In this document: one piece after another, positions 46,258 through 54,261 of the stretch
How the letters are laid out: the number at the start of each line of letters is the position of its first letter
Numbering within the stretch: the first letter of the stretch is position 1
DNA from: Streptomyces sp. ERV7
GTDB lineage: Bacteria; Actinomycetota; Actinomycetes; Streptomycetales; Streptomycetaceae
DNA length: 64,000 nucleotides
Reading direction: 5' to 3'
Assembly: GCF_001653515.1 (NCBI RefSeq)
Contig: NZ_LYOY01000001.1
Coordinates: 310,001-374,000 of the forward strand
Made by a program: the position numbers and the translations under genes
Notes under the pieces: generated by a model
What the model was told of the DNA's origin: nothing
Seen by the model: only the letters and a program-made list of their open reading frames with translations
The model's database searches: none

Positions 46258-47136
46258 ATGGAGCACATGGGCAACCGCGGCGAGTCCGGCGCGGACGGCG
46301 TGGACGGTGTGGCCGAGGAGGTGGCGCGGCTGCGCGAGGAGGTCCGTGATCTGCGGGCCCAGGTCCGCAGCCGGCCTCTGATCTCGCACGCCCAGGGCAT
46401 CCTGCAGGAGCGCTACCGGCTGCCGGACGCCGACAGCGCGTTCGCGCTGCTGCGCCGGTCCTCCCAGCGGCACAACGTGAAGCTGCGCGTGCTGGCCGAA
46501 GCGGTCGTGCGTACCCAAAGACCCGACGGCCCCTCGGACTTGTGGTTCCCGCGACGGACGCGAAGAGAGCCGCCGCTCCTGGACGCGGTCGGTGTGGAGG
46601 ACCCGGGCCGTGTCAACCGGGGCGCGGTGCTCGGTGCGGTCCTGTCGCAGACCCTGGCCATCACGGGCACGGACATGGGCAACGTGCAGATCAGCGACCG
46701 GGCCGCCGGTGGACTGCGGATCGAGCACCACACCGGTCTCAGCGAGCACTTCGTCGAGTTCTTCGCCTTCGTCGGCGACAGCGGTACGTCGTGTGCGAAG
46801 GCCGCCGCGAACGTGGCGCTGACCACCGTGCACGATGTCGCCACCGACGAGGTGTTCACCGAGGAGGCACGGCACACCATCCTCGCGGCGGGCAGCCGCG
46901 CGTGCCACAGTGTGCCGCTGGTCGGGCCGTCGGGTGCGTGCCTGGGAATGGTCTCCGCCCACCTCGAACGCCCCACGAAGGCCCTCCACCCGGCCCAGGC
47001 GAAGGCCCTCGCGGCCACCGGCCGGCAGGCCGGGGGCTGGCTCGACTGGCACGAACGCACCGTCGTCCTCGACGCGTTGGAACACCTGCACACCCAGGGC
47101 CGGTCGAGAGATACCGACACCGGTACGGTCTCGTGA
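46258..47136 (+). CDS. ANTAR-GAF regulator
   Basis: A 292-aa protein. A coiled-coil-like segment (VAEEVARLREEVRDLRAQV) leads into an ANTAR RNA-binding domain (SHAQGILQERYRLPDADSAFALLRRSSQRHNVKLRVLAEAVV, residues ~42-83), then a GAF domain (~110-270; GTSCAKAAANVALTTVHDVATDEVF). ANTAR domains bind paired hairpins in nascent RNA and prevent termination. The usual order is GAF then ANTAR; here ANTAR comes first. The signal for the GAF domain is unknown. Confidence 0.82.
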   Translation: MEHMGNRGESGADGVDGVAEEVARLREEVRDLRAQVRSRPLISHAQGILQERYRLPDADSAFALLRRSSQRHNVKLRVLAEAVVRTQRPDGPSDLWFPRRTRREPPLLDAVGVEDPGRVNRGAVLGAVLSQTLAITGTDMGNVQISDRAAGGLRIEHHTGLSEHFVEFFAFVGDSGTSCAKAAANVALTTVHDVATDEVFTEEARHTILAAGSRACHSVPLVGPSGACLGMVSAHLERPTKALHPAQAKALAATGRQAGGWLDWHERTVVLDALEHLHTQGRSRDTDTGTVS

Positions 47137-47205
47137 CCGGAGCGCACGGACCTGGGCGTACGGCCGGTTCGGGCAGTGCGAAGCCGCACTCTCTATGCTG
47201 CGACG

Positions 47206-47856
47206 ATGATCAAGCCTGTGGAACTCGTGATATTCGACTGCGACGGCGTGCTGGTCGACAGTGAGCGCATCGCCGTACGTGTACAGGTCGCCCTGGGCGC
47301 CGAGTTGGGATGGCCGCTCACCGAGGACGAGGTGATCGACCGTTTCATCGGGCGCTCCACCGCCTCGATCGGCGAGCAGGTCGCCGCCCGGCTGGGCGAC
47401 GAGGCGGCCGTGGTGTGGCGCGAGCGGTTCGAGCAGCTCCACCGTGAGGCGGTGGACGCGGCCCTGTCGCCCGTCGACGGGCTGCCCGAGGCGCTCGACG
47501 CGATCACCCTGCCGACGTGTGTCGCCTCCAGCGGCTCCCACGACAAGATGCGCCACACCCTCGGCCGCACCGGCCTGTACGAGCGCTTCGCGGGCCGTAT
47601 CCACAGCGCCACCGAAGTGGACCGGGGAAAGCCTGCGCCGGACCTGTTCCTGTACGCCGCCCGGCGGATGGGCGTCGACCCGGGCGCGTGCGCGGTGGTC
47701 GAGGACAGCCGCCCCGGCGTCGAGGCCGCCCGCGCCGCCGGTATGCGGGCCTTCGGCTATGCCGGTGGGCTGACTCCGGCCGAGCGGCTCGAAGGGCCGG
47801 ACACCGTCGTCTTCCACGACATGCGCAAACTGCCGTACCTCCTCCTCGAACAGTGA
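47206..47856 (+). CDS. HAD-family hydrolase (phosphoglycolate phosphatase/beta-PGM-like)
   Basis: A 216-aa HAD subfamily IA phosphatase: motif I VIFDCDGVLVDSE, motif II VASSGSHDKM, lysine in VDRGKPAPDLFLYAARRMG and motif III AVVEDSRPGVEAARAAG. The cap domain is helical. Likely a soluble sugar-phosphate phosphatase; the substrate cannot be read from sequence. ATG 47206 is preceded by no strong Shine-Dalgarno. Confidence 0.88.
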   Translation: MIKPVELVIFDCDGVLVDSERIAVRVQVALGAELGWPLTEDEVIDRFIGRSTASIGEQVAARLGDEAAVVWRERFEQLHREAVDAALSPVDGLPEALDAITLPTCVASSGSHDKMRHTLGRTGLYERFAGRIHSATEVDRGKPAPDLFLYAARRMGVDPGACAVVEDSRPGVEAARAAGMRAFGYAGGLTPAERLEGPDTVVFHDMRKLPYLLLEQ

Positions 47857-48011
47857 TCCGCTCCCGCGGAGAGGTGATGGGCCAGGGGCGCGGGTGAGAA
47901 ACCCGCACCAACTGGCCCCGGGCCTGCGGGAGTCGATATGCTCCCGTTCCGGAGTGGTCAGGAAGCGGCTACCCCGCTCATCGCCGTACAGCCGATCAGT
48001 GGGAGCCATCT

Positions 48012-48452
48012 GTGCCCGTACCACCTCCGTCGTCCCGCGTGCCCGGAAACGGTTTACCGCCGGGCCAGGGGCAGGCCCTGCTGCTGGTCGACGACCACGA
48101 GGACAACCTGTTCGCCCTGGAACACGCCCTCACCCCGCTGGGCCGTCCCGTCCTGCGGGCCACCAGCGGCGAACAGGCCCTCAAGACGGTGTTGCGCGAG
48201 CCCGTCGCGGCGGTGGTGATGGACGTGGTGATGCCGCACATCGACGGTCTCCAGACGCTGTCCTACCTCCACCGTCTGGACCAGACCCGCGACCTGCCGG
48301 TCCTCCTGGTCACCGGCACCAGCCGCGACAACCAGCTCGCCCGGACCGCGTTCACACTCGGCGCCGCCGGGATCCTCCTCAAACCCCTCGACCCGTGGGC
48401 CCTGTGCTGCCACGTCCGTACCCTCGCCGACCTCTACACCCGCACACCGTAA
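48012..48452 (+). CDS. Stand-alone response regulator receiver protein
   Basis: A 146-aa protein that is essentially one receiver domain: LLVDDHEDN, the phosphoacceptor in VVMDVVMPHIDG and the conserved lysine in GILLKPLDPW. No output domain is present. GTG 48012 starts the frame, with a short proline-rich N-terminus. Such single-domain proteins often act in phosphorelays or bind kinases; no kinase is adjacent. Confidence 0.85.
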   Translation: MPVPPPSSRVPGNGLPPGQGQALLLVDDHEDNLFALEHALTPLGRPVLRATSGEQALKTVLREPVAAVVMDVVMPHIDGLQTLSYLHRLDQTRDLPVLLVTGTSRDNQLARTAFTLGAAGILLKPLDPWALCCHVRTLADLYTRTP

Positions 48453-48462
48453 GGGCGTTTCG

Positions 48463-49119
48463 TCAGCCGAGGACGAACGGCAGTCGCGCGGCCGGCCCAC
48501 CGAGTGCGGCCTGTTCCGCTTCGGTCGGAGCGCGGCGGCCGGTGCCGATCAGGAGCGCGTCCCGGTCGGTGAACGACGCCGGGAACGCCGTCTTGGCGAT
48601 CTCCTCCAGCGTCGCCCGGCAGTGGGCCAGGCACCGGGCGGGCGGTCCTGCGGTGTCCGGGAGGTGGGCGGTCAGGTCGAGGTGGTGCAGCGTCCATTCC
48701 AGGACGTACGCGGTGAGGTAGTCGGCGACCGTGAGCACCTCGTCGCGGGTGCTCACCCGGGCGCCGGGGTCCGCGAGTTCGGCGGCGCGCCCGGCGGCGG
48801 AGCCCACATCGTCGAGGTGGAACCTGAGCAGCCCAGGTTCCTCGTACGCGGCGGCCAGCCGTACGGTCAGCGCGTCGAGCGGGTCCTCGCCGGTCGGCGG
48901 GTGGTCCTCGACGTTCCAGTAGGTCACCGCGTCGACGGTCGGTTCCGCGTCGGCGGGCGTGGCGAGGGTGATCAGGACGTCCTGCGCGTCGATGACCAGG
49001 TGGCACACGAGGTCCCGCACGAGCCAGCCGGTGCAGCCGGAGGGCTGTGCGAAGTCCTCGTCCGGGAGTTCGGCCACCGCCGAGCGCAACGCTGTCCATG
49101 AGTCCGAGAAGAGATCCAC
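48463..49119 (-). CDS. Maleylpyruvate isomerase-family (DinB-like, mycothiol-dependent) protein
   Basis: A 218-aa protein of the actinobacterial maleylpyruvate isomerase/mycothiol-dependent group. It shows the N-terminal helix SWTALRSAVAELPDEDFAQPSGCTGWLVRDLVCHLV and likely metal-ligand histidines (CHLV and WTLHHLDLTAHL). GTG 49119 is the likely start. The reaction is unknown; members use mycothiol as cofactor or bind zinc. It is convergent with the receiver gene. Confidence 0.78.
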   Translation of the reverse strand: MDLFSDSWTALRSAVAELPDEDFAQPSGCTGWLVRDLVCHLVIDAQDVLITLATPADAEPTVDAVTYWNVEDHPPTGEDPLDALTVRLAAAYEEPGLLRFHLDDVGSAAGRAAELADPGARVSTRDEVLTVADYLTAYVLEWTLHHLDLTAHLPDTAGPPARCLAHCRATLEEIAKTAFPASFTDRDALLIGTGRRAPTEAEQAALGGPAARLPFVLG

Positions 49120-49243
49120 ACGGGCACGGTAGTGCGGAGCCGGAACGCCGGACAAGCCCGGCGACTCCTTCGGCGGCCACCTCGTCCACACCGGCGGCGG
49201 CCGGCCCTCGGGCGGCCACCGAACTGCTTGCCGGGTCGCGGCT

Positions 49244-49606
49244 TCAGCCGCCGCCCTCGGTACGCGTACGGGAGCCGCTGTAGACGCCTTCGGTGCGGTG
49301 GGCCTCGTCCTGCGCGAGGAGGGCGAGCAGGGAGGCGACGGTCAGGCCCGCCTCGGCCTCGGCCGGGTGGCGCAGGACCTTGGCCGGCTCGATCCGGTAG
49401 GTGTTGCCGCGCCCTTCACGGGTGTGGGAGAGGAATCCGGCCTGTTCCAGATCGGCGATGATCTTCTGGACGGCACGTTCCGTGAGTCTGCAGCGCGCGG
49501 CGATGTCGCGTATCCGCGCGTTCTGGTTCTCGGCGATGGCCGCGAGCACGCGCGCGTGGCTGGTGATGAACGTCCATCCTGTGTGCGGTTCCGGCACTTC
49601 ACCCAT
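49244..49606 (-). CDS. Winged-helix regulator (MarR/ArsR-like)
   Basis: A 120-aa protein with an N-terminal winged helix (HARVLAAIAENQNARIRDIAARCRLTERAVQKIIADLEQAGFL, then the wing SHTREGRGNTYRIEPA). No cysteine pair for metal sensing is seen. ATG 49606. It is divergent from an ANTAR gene 134 bases away and may share its promoter region. Confidence 0.8.
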   Translation of the reverse strand: MGEVPEPHTGWTFITSHARVLAAIAENQNARIRDIAARCRLTERAVQKIIADLEQAGFLSHTREGRGNTYRIEPAKVLRHPAEAEAGLTVASLLALLAQDEAHRTEGVYSGSRTRTEGGG

Positions 49607-49740
49607 GAATGGATCGTACGCCCGGGGGTTCGCGTAATGGAACAGGCGAATCTGACTTCATGTATATCTTGACGTGTCTCGTGTCCGGGCGCGAGTCTGG
49701 GCACGGAGGATGGACCCGGAGGACCCTGAGCACACGGGAG

Positions 49741-50115
49741 ATGGCCATGGCGCAGCCGTCACACTCTGCCGAGCCCGTCGACACGGGCCCGGAGACGGAC
49801 CCGGGGCTTGAACTCGGGCAGCTGCGGCGGGCGATGGAGAGCCGGGGGACCATCGACCTGGCCAGGGGCGTTCTCATGGCCGCCTTCGCCATCAGCCCCG
49901 AGGGCGCCTGGAGCGCGCTGGTCATGACGTCCCAGAACACCAACACCAAGCTGCACCGCGTGGCCCAGCAGGTGGTCGACTCGGCCGGCGGCACCCCCTT
50001 GCCCGAGCGGGTGCAGAAGCACCTCTCGGCGGCGATCGCCAGGCTCGCCACGGCGGATGGAGCGGCGGGAGCGGTGCACGACGGTCGGACGCCGGACGGT
50101 GGCGCTCAACGGTGA
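49741..50115 (+). CDS. ANTAR-domain protein without sensor domain
   Basis: A 124-aa protein whose core is an ANTAR domain: LRRAMESRGTIDLARGVLMAAFAISPEGAWSALVMTSQNTNTKLHRVAQQVV (residues ~28-80). Short N- and C-terminal tails are Ala/Gly-rich. It has no GAF or receiver domain of its own, so it may be controlled by a partner. It starts at ATG 49741; ATG 49747 is possible. Confidence 0.8.
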   Translation: MAMAQPSHSAEPVDTGPETDPGLELGQLRRAMESRGTIDLARGVLMAAFAISPEGAWSALVMTSQNTNTKLHRVAQQVVDSAGGTPLPERVQKHLSAAIARLATADGAAGAVHDGRTPDGGAQR

Positions 50116-50251
50116 CGGGATCTCGCCCCCGCGACTCGGTGGGCGAATTCGAGGTTTTCACCGCCGCGAGTGAGGTAGTTCGTCAGGGCGTTGTCTCCGT
50201 AGGGAGGACGTAGGCGCCGGACAGGTTGGGACCATCAGCCGCCGGCGCCGC

Positions 50252-50746
50252 CTACGTCGGCAGTGCCTCGCCGCAGCGAGCGCAGTAGCGGGCGTCCGAC
50301 TCCGCCGCCATCCGCCCGCACTCGGGGCAGACTTGGTCCAGCGCGCAGGGCGCCTCACCGCCTTCGTCGGCGTCGGCGGTACGGACGCCGATGCTCAGCC
50401 CGGGGCGCCGCCGGTGGACGGAGAGGTACGCGAGGCCGCCGGGCCCCGCGAGGAGTGCGCGCCGGGCCGTCCTCGGCAGCCATGCCACCGAACCCGGCTC
50501 CAGGGCCTGCCGCTCCACCCCGCTGTCGAGGTGGCCGTCGCCCTCGACCACGACCAGCATCACATCCAGGTCGGACTCGACATGCTCGGCCACGGCCGCA
50601 CCGGGAGAGAGCCGCACCAGGTTGGCGTCGAGCTGTCTGCCCCGTTCCGCCAGCCGCCACAGTGCGCCCCCTTGGCCCTCCTCGGCGGCGGCGACGGCTT
50701 CATGGAGGGCGACCAGCACTCGGGACGTCTCGACTGGGGCGTGCAA
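50252..50746 (-). CDS. Cupin protein with C-terminal zinc ribbon
   Basis: A 164-aa protein. Residues ~35-115 form a cupin-like beta barrel (LSPGAAVAEHVESDLDVMLVVVEGDGHL, LEPGSVAWLPRTARRAL). The C-terminus is a zinc ribbon with CPEC and CARC, four cysteines 16 residues apart overall. The start is a TTG at 50746 with AGGAG six bases upstream; no ATG or GTG gives a better fit. The combination suggests a small regulator or binding protein; the ligand is unknown. Confidence 0.72.
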   Translation of the reverse strand: MHAPVETSRVLVALHEAVAAAEEGQGGALWRLAERGRQLDANLVRLSPGAAVAEHVESDLDVMLVVVEGDGHLDSGVERQALEPGSVAWLPRTARRALLAGPGGLAYLSVHRRRPGLSIGVRTADADEGGEAPCALDQVCPECGRMAAESDARYCARCGEALPT

Positions 50747-50875
50747 CGGTGTCTCCTGACGGCGCTGGCGGACGCTGACGGGCTCGGCCGAGGCACCGTA
50801 CCGGATCCCGGTCGGCTGTTGGGTGTGATGTGCCAGTGACGGGGCGGGCGTGAGGGCACCGTGGTGCCGACCGTC

Positions 50876-51460
50876 CTATCCGCCCACCAGAGCCACCACG
50901 AGGTGCGTCATCTGCGTCCGCGGGTCGGGCGTGCCCGGCCAGCTCGTCAGCAGCAGGTGGTGGGCGGCGCCCACCAGGGCAAGGGCCACCGCCTGTGGGT
51001 CGACGGCGGGGGCCACCCGGCCGAGCCGGAGTTCGGCCACGAGGTAGTCCGCGATGGCGTCCTGGACCGCGGCGAAGCCCGGCGCCCCCGCCTCCAGCGC
51101 CTCCCGGATGCGCAGGGCGGCCGCCGGGCGCGTCATGGCCAGGCCCGCGACGGCCGGGCCGCCCGAGCCGAGCAGCGCGAGGGCGACGGCCTGGAGGTTC
51201 TTGGCCACCGAGCCGTTCCCGACGAGCCCCGAGAGCGCCTCGGCCTTCGTGGCCGTACGGGCGAACCGGTCGAGGCAGAGCTCCGCGACGAACTCGTCGA
51301 GCCCGGCGAAGTGCGTGTGCAGCAGCCCCTTGGCGCACTCCGCCTCGCTGGTGACGGCCCGGCTCGTCAGCGCGCCGGGCCCGCCCTTCTCCAGGACCCG
51401 CTCGGCGGCCGCGAACAGCCGCTCCCTCACATCTGGCGTCGCCACTCCGCGCGGTGACAT
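50876..51460 (-). CDS. TetR-family repressor
   Basis: A 194-aa TetR regulator. The N-terminal helix-turn-helix region reads DVRERLFAAAERVLEKGGPGALTSRAVTSEAECAKGLLHTHFAGLDEFVAEL (residues ~10-62); a helical ligand domain follows. ATG 51460. It is divergent from a methyltransferase gene, and two strong palindromes lie between them at 51532-51570, so it very probably represses both genes. Confidence 0.9.
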   Translation of the reverse strand: MSPRGVATPDVRERLFAAAERVLEKGGPGALTSRAVTSEAECAKGLLHTHFAGLDEFVAELCLDRFARTATKAEALSGLVGNGSVAKNLQAVALALLGSGGPAVAGLAMTRPAAALRIREALEAGAPGFAAVQDAIADYLVAELRLGRVAPAVDPQAVALALVGAAHHLLLTSWPGTPDPRTQMTHLVVALVGG

Positions 51461-51531
51461 GGACCTTCTCCCGTACTGCTGCCGTGGTCGCGGGCGCGTT
51501 CCCCGCTCTGCGGATCCTAGCCGGGGTTGTC

Positions 51532-51570
51532 AGTATGGGCATACGCCCATACTGTTTGGGCGTACGCCCA
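51532..51570. promoter_or_regulatory. Tandem palindromic operator for the TetR regulator
   Basis: Two dyads side by side: AGTATGGGC-ATAC-GCCCATACT (51532-51553) and the perfect palindrome TGGGCGTACGCCCA (51557-51570). Both contain the half-site GGGC(A/G)TACGCCC and lie 28 bases before the methyltransferase start and 71 bases before the TetR gene. Confidence 0.85.
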
Positions 51571-51597
51571 TTCTCTGTCGCCACCCAGGAGGCTTCC

Positions 51598-52446
51598 GTG
51601 CCCGACGTCGTCAACACCGAGCAGGCGCAGGCCTGGAACGGGCCCGAGGGCGCCCACTGGGCCCGCAACCAGGACCGCTGGAACGCCGTGAACGAAGGCT
51701 TCAACGAGCCGCTGCTCGAAGCCGCCGCCCTCACCGAGGGGTGCCGGGTCCTCGACATCGGCTGCGGATCCGGCCAGACCACGCGGCTCGCCGCGCTCCG
51801 GGCCCCGCGTGGGCACGCGCTCGGCCTCGACCTGTCCGGCCCGATGCTGGCCGGGGCCCGCGCCCGGGCGGAGCGCGACGGCGTGTCCAACATCGCCTTC
51901 GAGCAGGGCGACGCCCAGGTCCACCCCTTCGAGCCGGGGGCCCACGACTCGGCGCTCAGCCGCTTCGGGGTGATGTTCTTCGCCGACCCGGTCGTCGCCT
52001 TCGGTGCCATCGGGCGGGCGCTGCGGCCGGGCGGGCGCCTGGCGTTCGTGTGCCCGGCGGCCGCCGACGGCAACGGCTGGGTCGAGGCGTTCTCGGTCCT
52101 GAGCGGTCCGCTGCCGCTCGGGGATCTGGCACGGCCGGGGTTGCCCGGTATGTTCTCGCTGGCGGAGCCGGCCCGTATCCGCGAGGTCCTCACGGCCGCC
52201 GGGTTCACCGGCGTCACCGTCACCGAGGCCCGCGCGTACGGGACTTGGGGGAGCGGGGCGGCGGACGCGGCGGAGTTCCTGCTCGGCACGGGGCCCGGCA
52301 GCCATCTGATCGCGCAGATGGACGCGGCGGCCCGGGCCGCTGCCCGCCGGAGGCTGGAGGAGTGGCTGCGCGCCCATGAGACGTCCGACGGCACGGTCCG
52401 GCTGCTCAGCACGTCATGGCTGGTCACCGCGGACCGCCCGGCCTGA
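51598..52446 (+). CDS. SAM-dependent methyltransferase under TetR control
   Basis: A 282-aa class I methyltransferase: motif I VLDIGCGSGQTTRLAALRA, GLDLSGPMLAGARARAERDG, FEQGDAQVHPF and LRPGGRLAFVCPAA. The N-terminal NTEQAQAWNGPEGAHWARNQDRW is typical of a group of actinobacterial UbiE/COQ5-like enzymes of unknown substrate. GTG 51598 has CAGGAGG six bases upstream. The adjacent TetR gene suggests induction by a small molecule. Confidence 0.88.
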   Translation: MPDVVNTEQAQAWNGPEGAHWARNQDRWNAVNEGFNEPLLEAAALTEGCRVLDIGCGSGQTTRLAALRAPRGHALGLDLSGPMLAGARARAERDGVSNIAFEQGDAQVHPFEPGAHDSALSRFGVMFFADPVVAFGAIGRALRPGGRLAFVCPAAADGNGWVEAFSVLSGPLPLGDLARPGLPGMFSLAEPARIREVLTAAGFTGVTVTEARAYGTWGSGAADAAEFLLGTGPGSHLIAQMDAAARAAARRRLEEWLRAHETSDGTVRLLSTSWLVTADRPA

Positions 52447-52549
52447 ATCCGGCCCCCGGGTGTTCCGGCGGGCGGGGACGGGCAGGTGGGAGGAGGCTGT
52501 TGCCGTACGAGGAAGATCGCGACGGCGTCCGACGACGAGAAGGGCCGCC

Positions 52550-53551
52550 ATGCCGAGTCCCGCCACCCGCGCCCCGCTGCCGCCGCTGCGTCTGGTCGAG
52601 TTGGGCGGCACGGGGCCCGAGGACGTCGTCTTCGACGGCTCCGGACGCCTGCTGACCGGCGTCGCGGACGGGCGCGTCCTGCGGATCGTCCTGCCCGGGC
52701 CGGGCGGGCCCGATCGCCCCGGCGGCGTCGAGGAGGTCGGCCGGACGGGCGGGCGGCCGCTGGGCCTGGAGGTCCTGCCCGACGGGCGGCTGTTGGTGTG
52801 CGACGCGGAGCGCGGGCTGCTCCGTCTCGATCCGGGCGGCAGGGCGGAAGCCGAGGTGCTGGCCGACTCGGTGGCGGGGATGCCCCTGCGGTTCTGCAGC
52901 AACGCGGTGGCGGCCCCGGACGGCACGGTCTACTTCACGGTGTCCAGCCGCCGGCACGGCCTCGACGACTGGCTGTCCGACATCGTGGAGCACCAACCCA
53001 CCGGCCTGCTGGCGCGACTGGTGCCCGGAGGCGAGGCCGAAGTGCTGCTCGACGGGCTCCAGTTCGCGAACGGCGTGGCGCTGGCGCCCGACGAGTCGTT
53101 CGTGACGGTGGCCGAGACCGGCGCGCGACGGCTGACCAGACTGTGGCTGACCGGCCCCGACGCGGGCCGCCACGACACCCTGGCCGACGGCCTGCCGGGC
53201 TTCCCCGACAACATGTCCCGCAGCCCCGGCGGTGGGTTCTGGGTCGCGCTGGCCGGGGCGCGCACACCCCCGCTGGAGTGGCTGCACCGGGCACCGCCCC
53301 GGGTGCGCCGGGCGGTGGCCGCCGCGGCCCGCCGGCTGCCGCCCCCGCCCGCTCTGGGCGGCGCCCGGGTGGTCGAGGTGGACACGTACGGCCGGGTGGT
53401 GCGCGAACTGCGCGGGCGCGGGTACCGGATGGTGACCGGCGTCGCCGAGCATGCGGGGCGGCTGGCGCTGGGCAGTCTCCAGGAGGGCGCCGTGGCCTGG
53501 TGCGACCTCTGCGAGCCGACGCCGCTCGCCGCCGGAGAGCCTTCTATTTGA
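52550..53551 (+). CDS. SMP-30/strictosidine synthase-like beta-propeller protein
   Basis: A 333-aa cytosolic propeller: GPEDVVFDGSGRLLTGVADGRVLRI, LGLEVLPDGRLLVCDAERGLLRL, NAVAAPDGTVYFTVSSRR and the strictosidine-synthase-like LQFANGVALAPDESFVTVAETGARRLTRLWL followed by LPGFPDNMSRSPGGGFWVAL. This matches SMP-30/strictosidine synthase-related lactonases or hydrolases. No signal peptide is present. ATG 52550 follows GAGAAGGG. Its stop overlaps a TetR operator, and the TetR gene follows after 33 bases. Confidence 0.82.
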   Translation: MPSPATRAPLPPLRLVELGGTGPEDVVFDGSGRLLTGVADGRVLRIVLPGPGGPDRPGGVEEVGRTGGRPLGLEVLPDGRLLVCDAERGLLRLDPGGRAEAEVLADSVAGMPLRFCSNAVAAPDGTVYFTVSSRRHGLDDWLSDIVEHQPTGLLARLVPGGEAEVLLDGLQFANGVALAPDESFVTVAETGARRLTRLWLTGPDAGRHDTLADGLPGFPDNMSRSPGGGFWVALAGARTPPLEWLHRAPPRVRRAVAAAARRLPPPPALGGARVVEVDTYGRVVRELRGRGYRMVTGVAEHAGRLALGSLQEGAVAWCDLCEPTPLAAGEPSI

Positions 53552-53563
53552 CCTCAGGGTCAA
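53548..53563. promoter_or_regulatory. Palindromic operator before the second TetR gene
   Basis: TTGACCTCAGGGTCAA has perfect 6-base arms and a 4-base centre. It overlaps the stop codon of the SMP-30 gene and ends 21 bases before the TetR start, in promoter position. A related imperfect dyad, TTGTACCTCTAGTTCAA, occurs at about 54225-54241 before the SDR gene. Confidence 0.7.
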
Positions 53564-53584
53564 AAACGGTGCTACGGTGAACCC

Positions 53585-54163
53585 ATGGGCAGGCCGAAGC
53601 AGTTCGATCCGGATGTGGCGGTGGAGCGCGCGATGGGCGTGTTCTGGCGCAAGGGGTATGCGGCGACGACGCCGCAGGACCTCGTGGACGAGCTCGGCAT
53701 CGGCAAGGGCAGTCTCTACAACGCCTTCGGCAGCAAGCACGCGTTGTTCGAGCGGGCGCTCGCCCGCTACCGCGACTCGCAGGCCGCATGGCTGACGGAG
53801 CTCCTGGACCACCCCGGTACGGCGAAGGACCGGCTGCGGGGGGCGCTGGAGGCGCTGGTCGAGCTCGACCTGGGCGACCCGGACCGGCGCGGCTGTATGG
53901 CGGTCAACGCCGCCGCCGAGTCGGCCCCCTCGGACGCCGGGACGGCCGACACCGTACGCAGGATGTTCGCGCGCACGGAGAGCGCCTTCCGGGCCACCGT
54001 CGAGGAGGGGCAGCGGGCCGGCGAGATCGACGCCGGCCGCGACCCGGTGGCGCTGGCCGCCTGGCTGCTCGCGACGGTGATCGGTATGCGCGTCATGGCG
54101 AAGACCGCCGAGGACGCCACGCAGTTGCGGCGGGTCGTGGACGCGGTGATGGGGTCGCTGTAG
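53585..54163 (+). CDS. TetR-family repressor
   Basis: A 192-aa TetR regulator: MGRPKQFDPDVAVERAMGVFWRKGYAATTPQDLVDELGIGKGSLYNAFGSKHALFERAL, then a ligand domain with GCMAVNAAAESAPSD, characteristic of a large TetR subgroup (often sensing aldehydes or other reactive compounds). It reads in the same direction as the SDR gene 98 bases downstream. The operator at 53548 suggests autoregulation, and the similar dyad at about 54225 suggests control of the SDR. Confidence 0.88.
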   Translation: MGRPKQFDPDVAVERAMGVFWRKGYAATTPQDLVDELGIGKGSLYNAFGSKHALFERALARYRDSQAAWLTELLDHPGTAKDRLRGALEALVELDLGDPDRRGCMAVNAAAESAPSDAGTADTVRRMFARTESAFRATVEEGQRAGEIDAGRDPVALAAWLLATVIGMRVMAKTAEDATQLRRVVDAVMGSL

Positions 54164-54261
54164 AGCGGCCCGGCCGTGCCGGCTGTTCGGCGTCGTCGCC
54201 GGGCGCCCTTTTTGTGCGCTGATTTTGTACCTCTAGTTCAAGAAAATCTGAGGAGTGGGAC

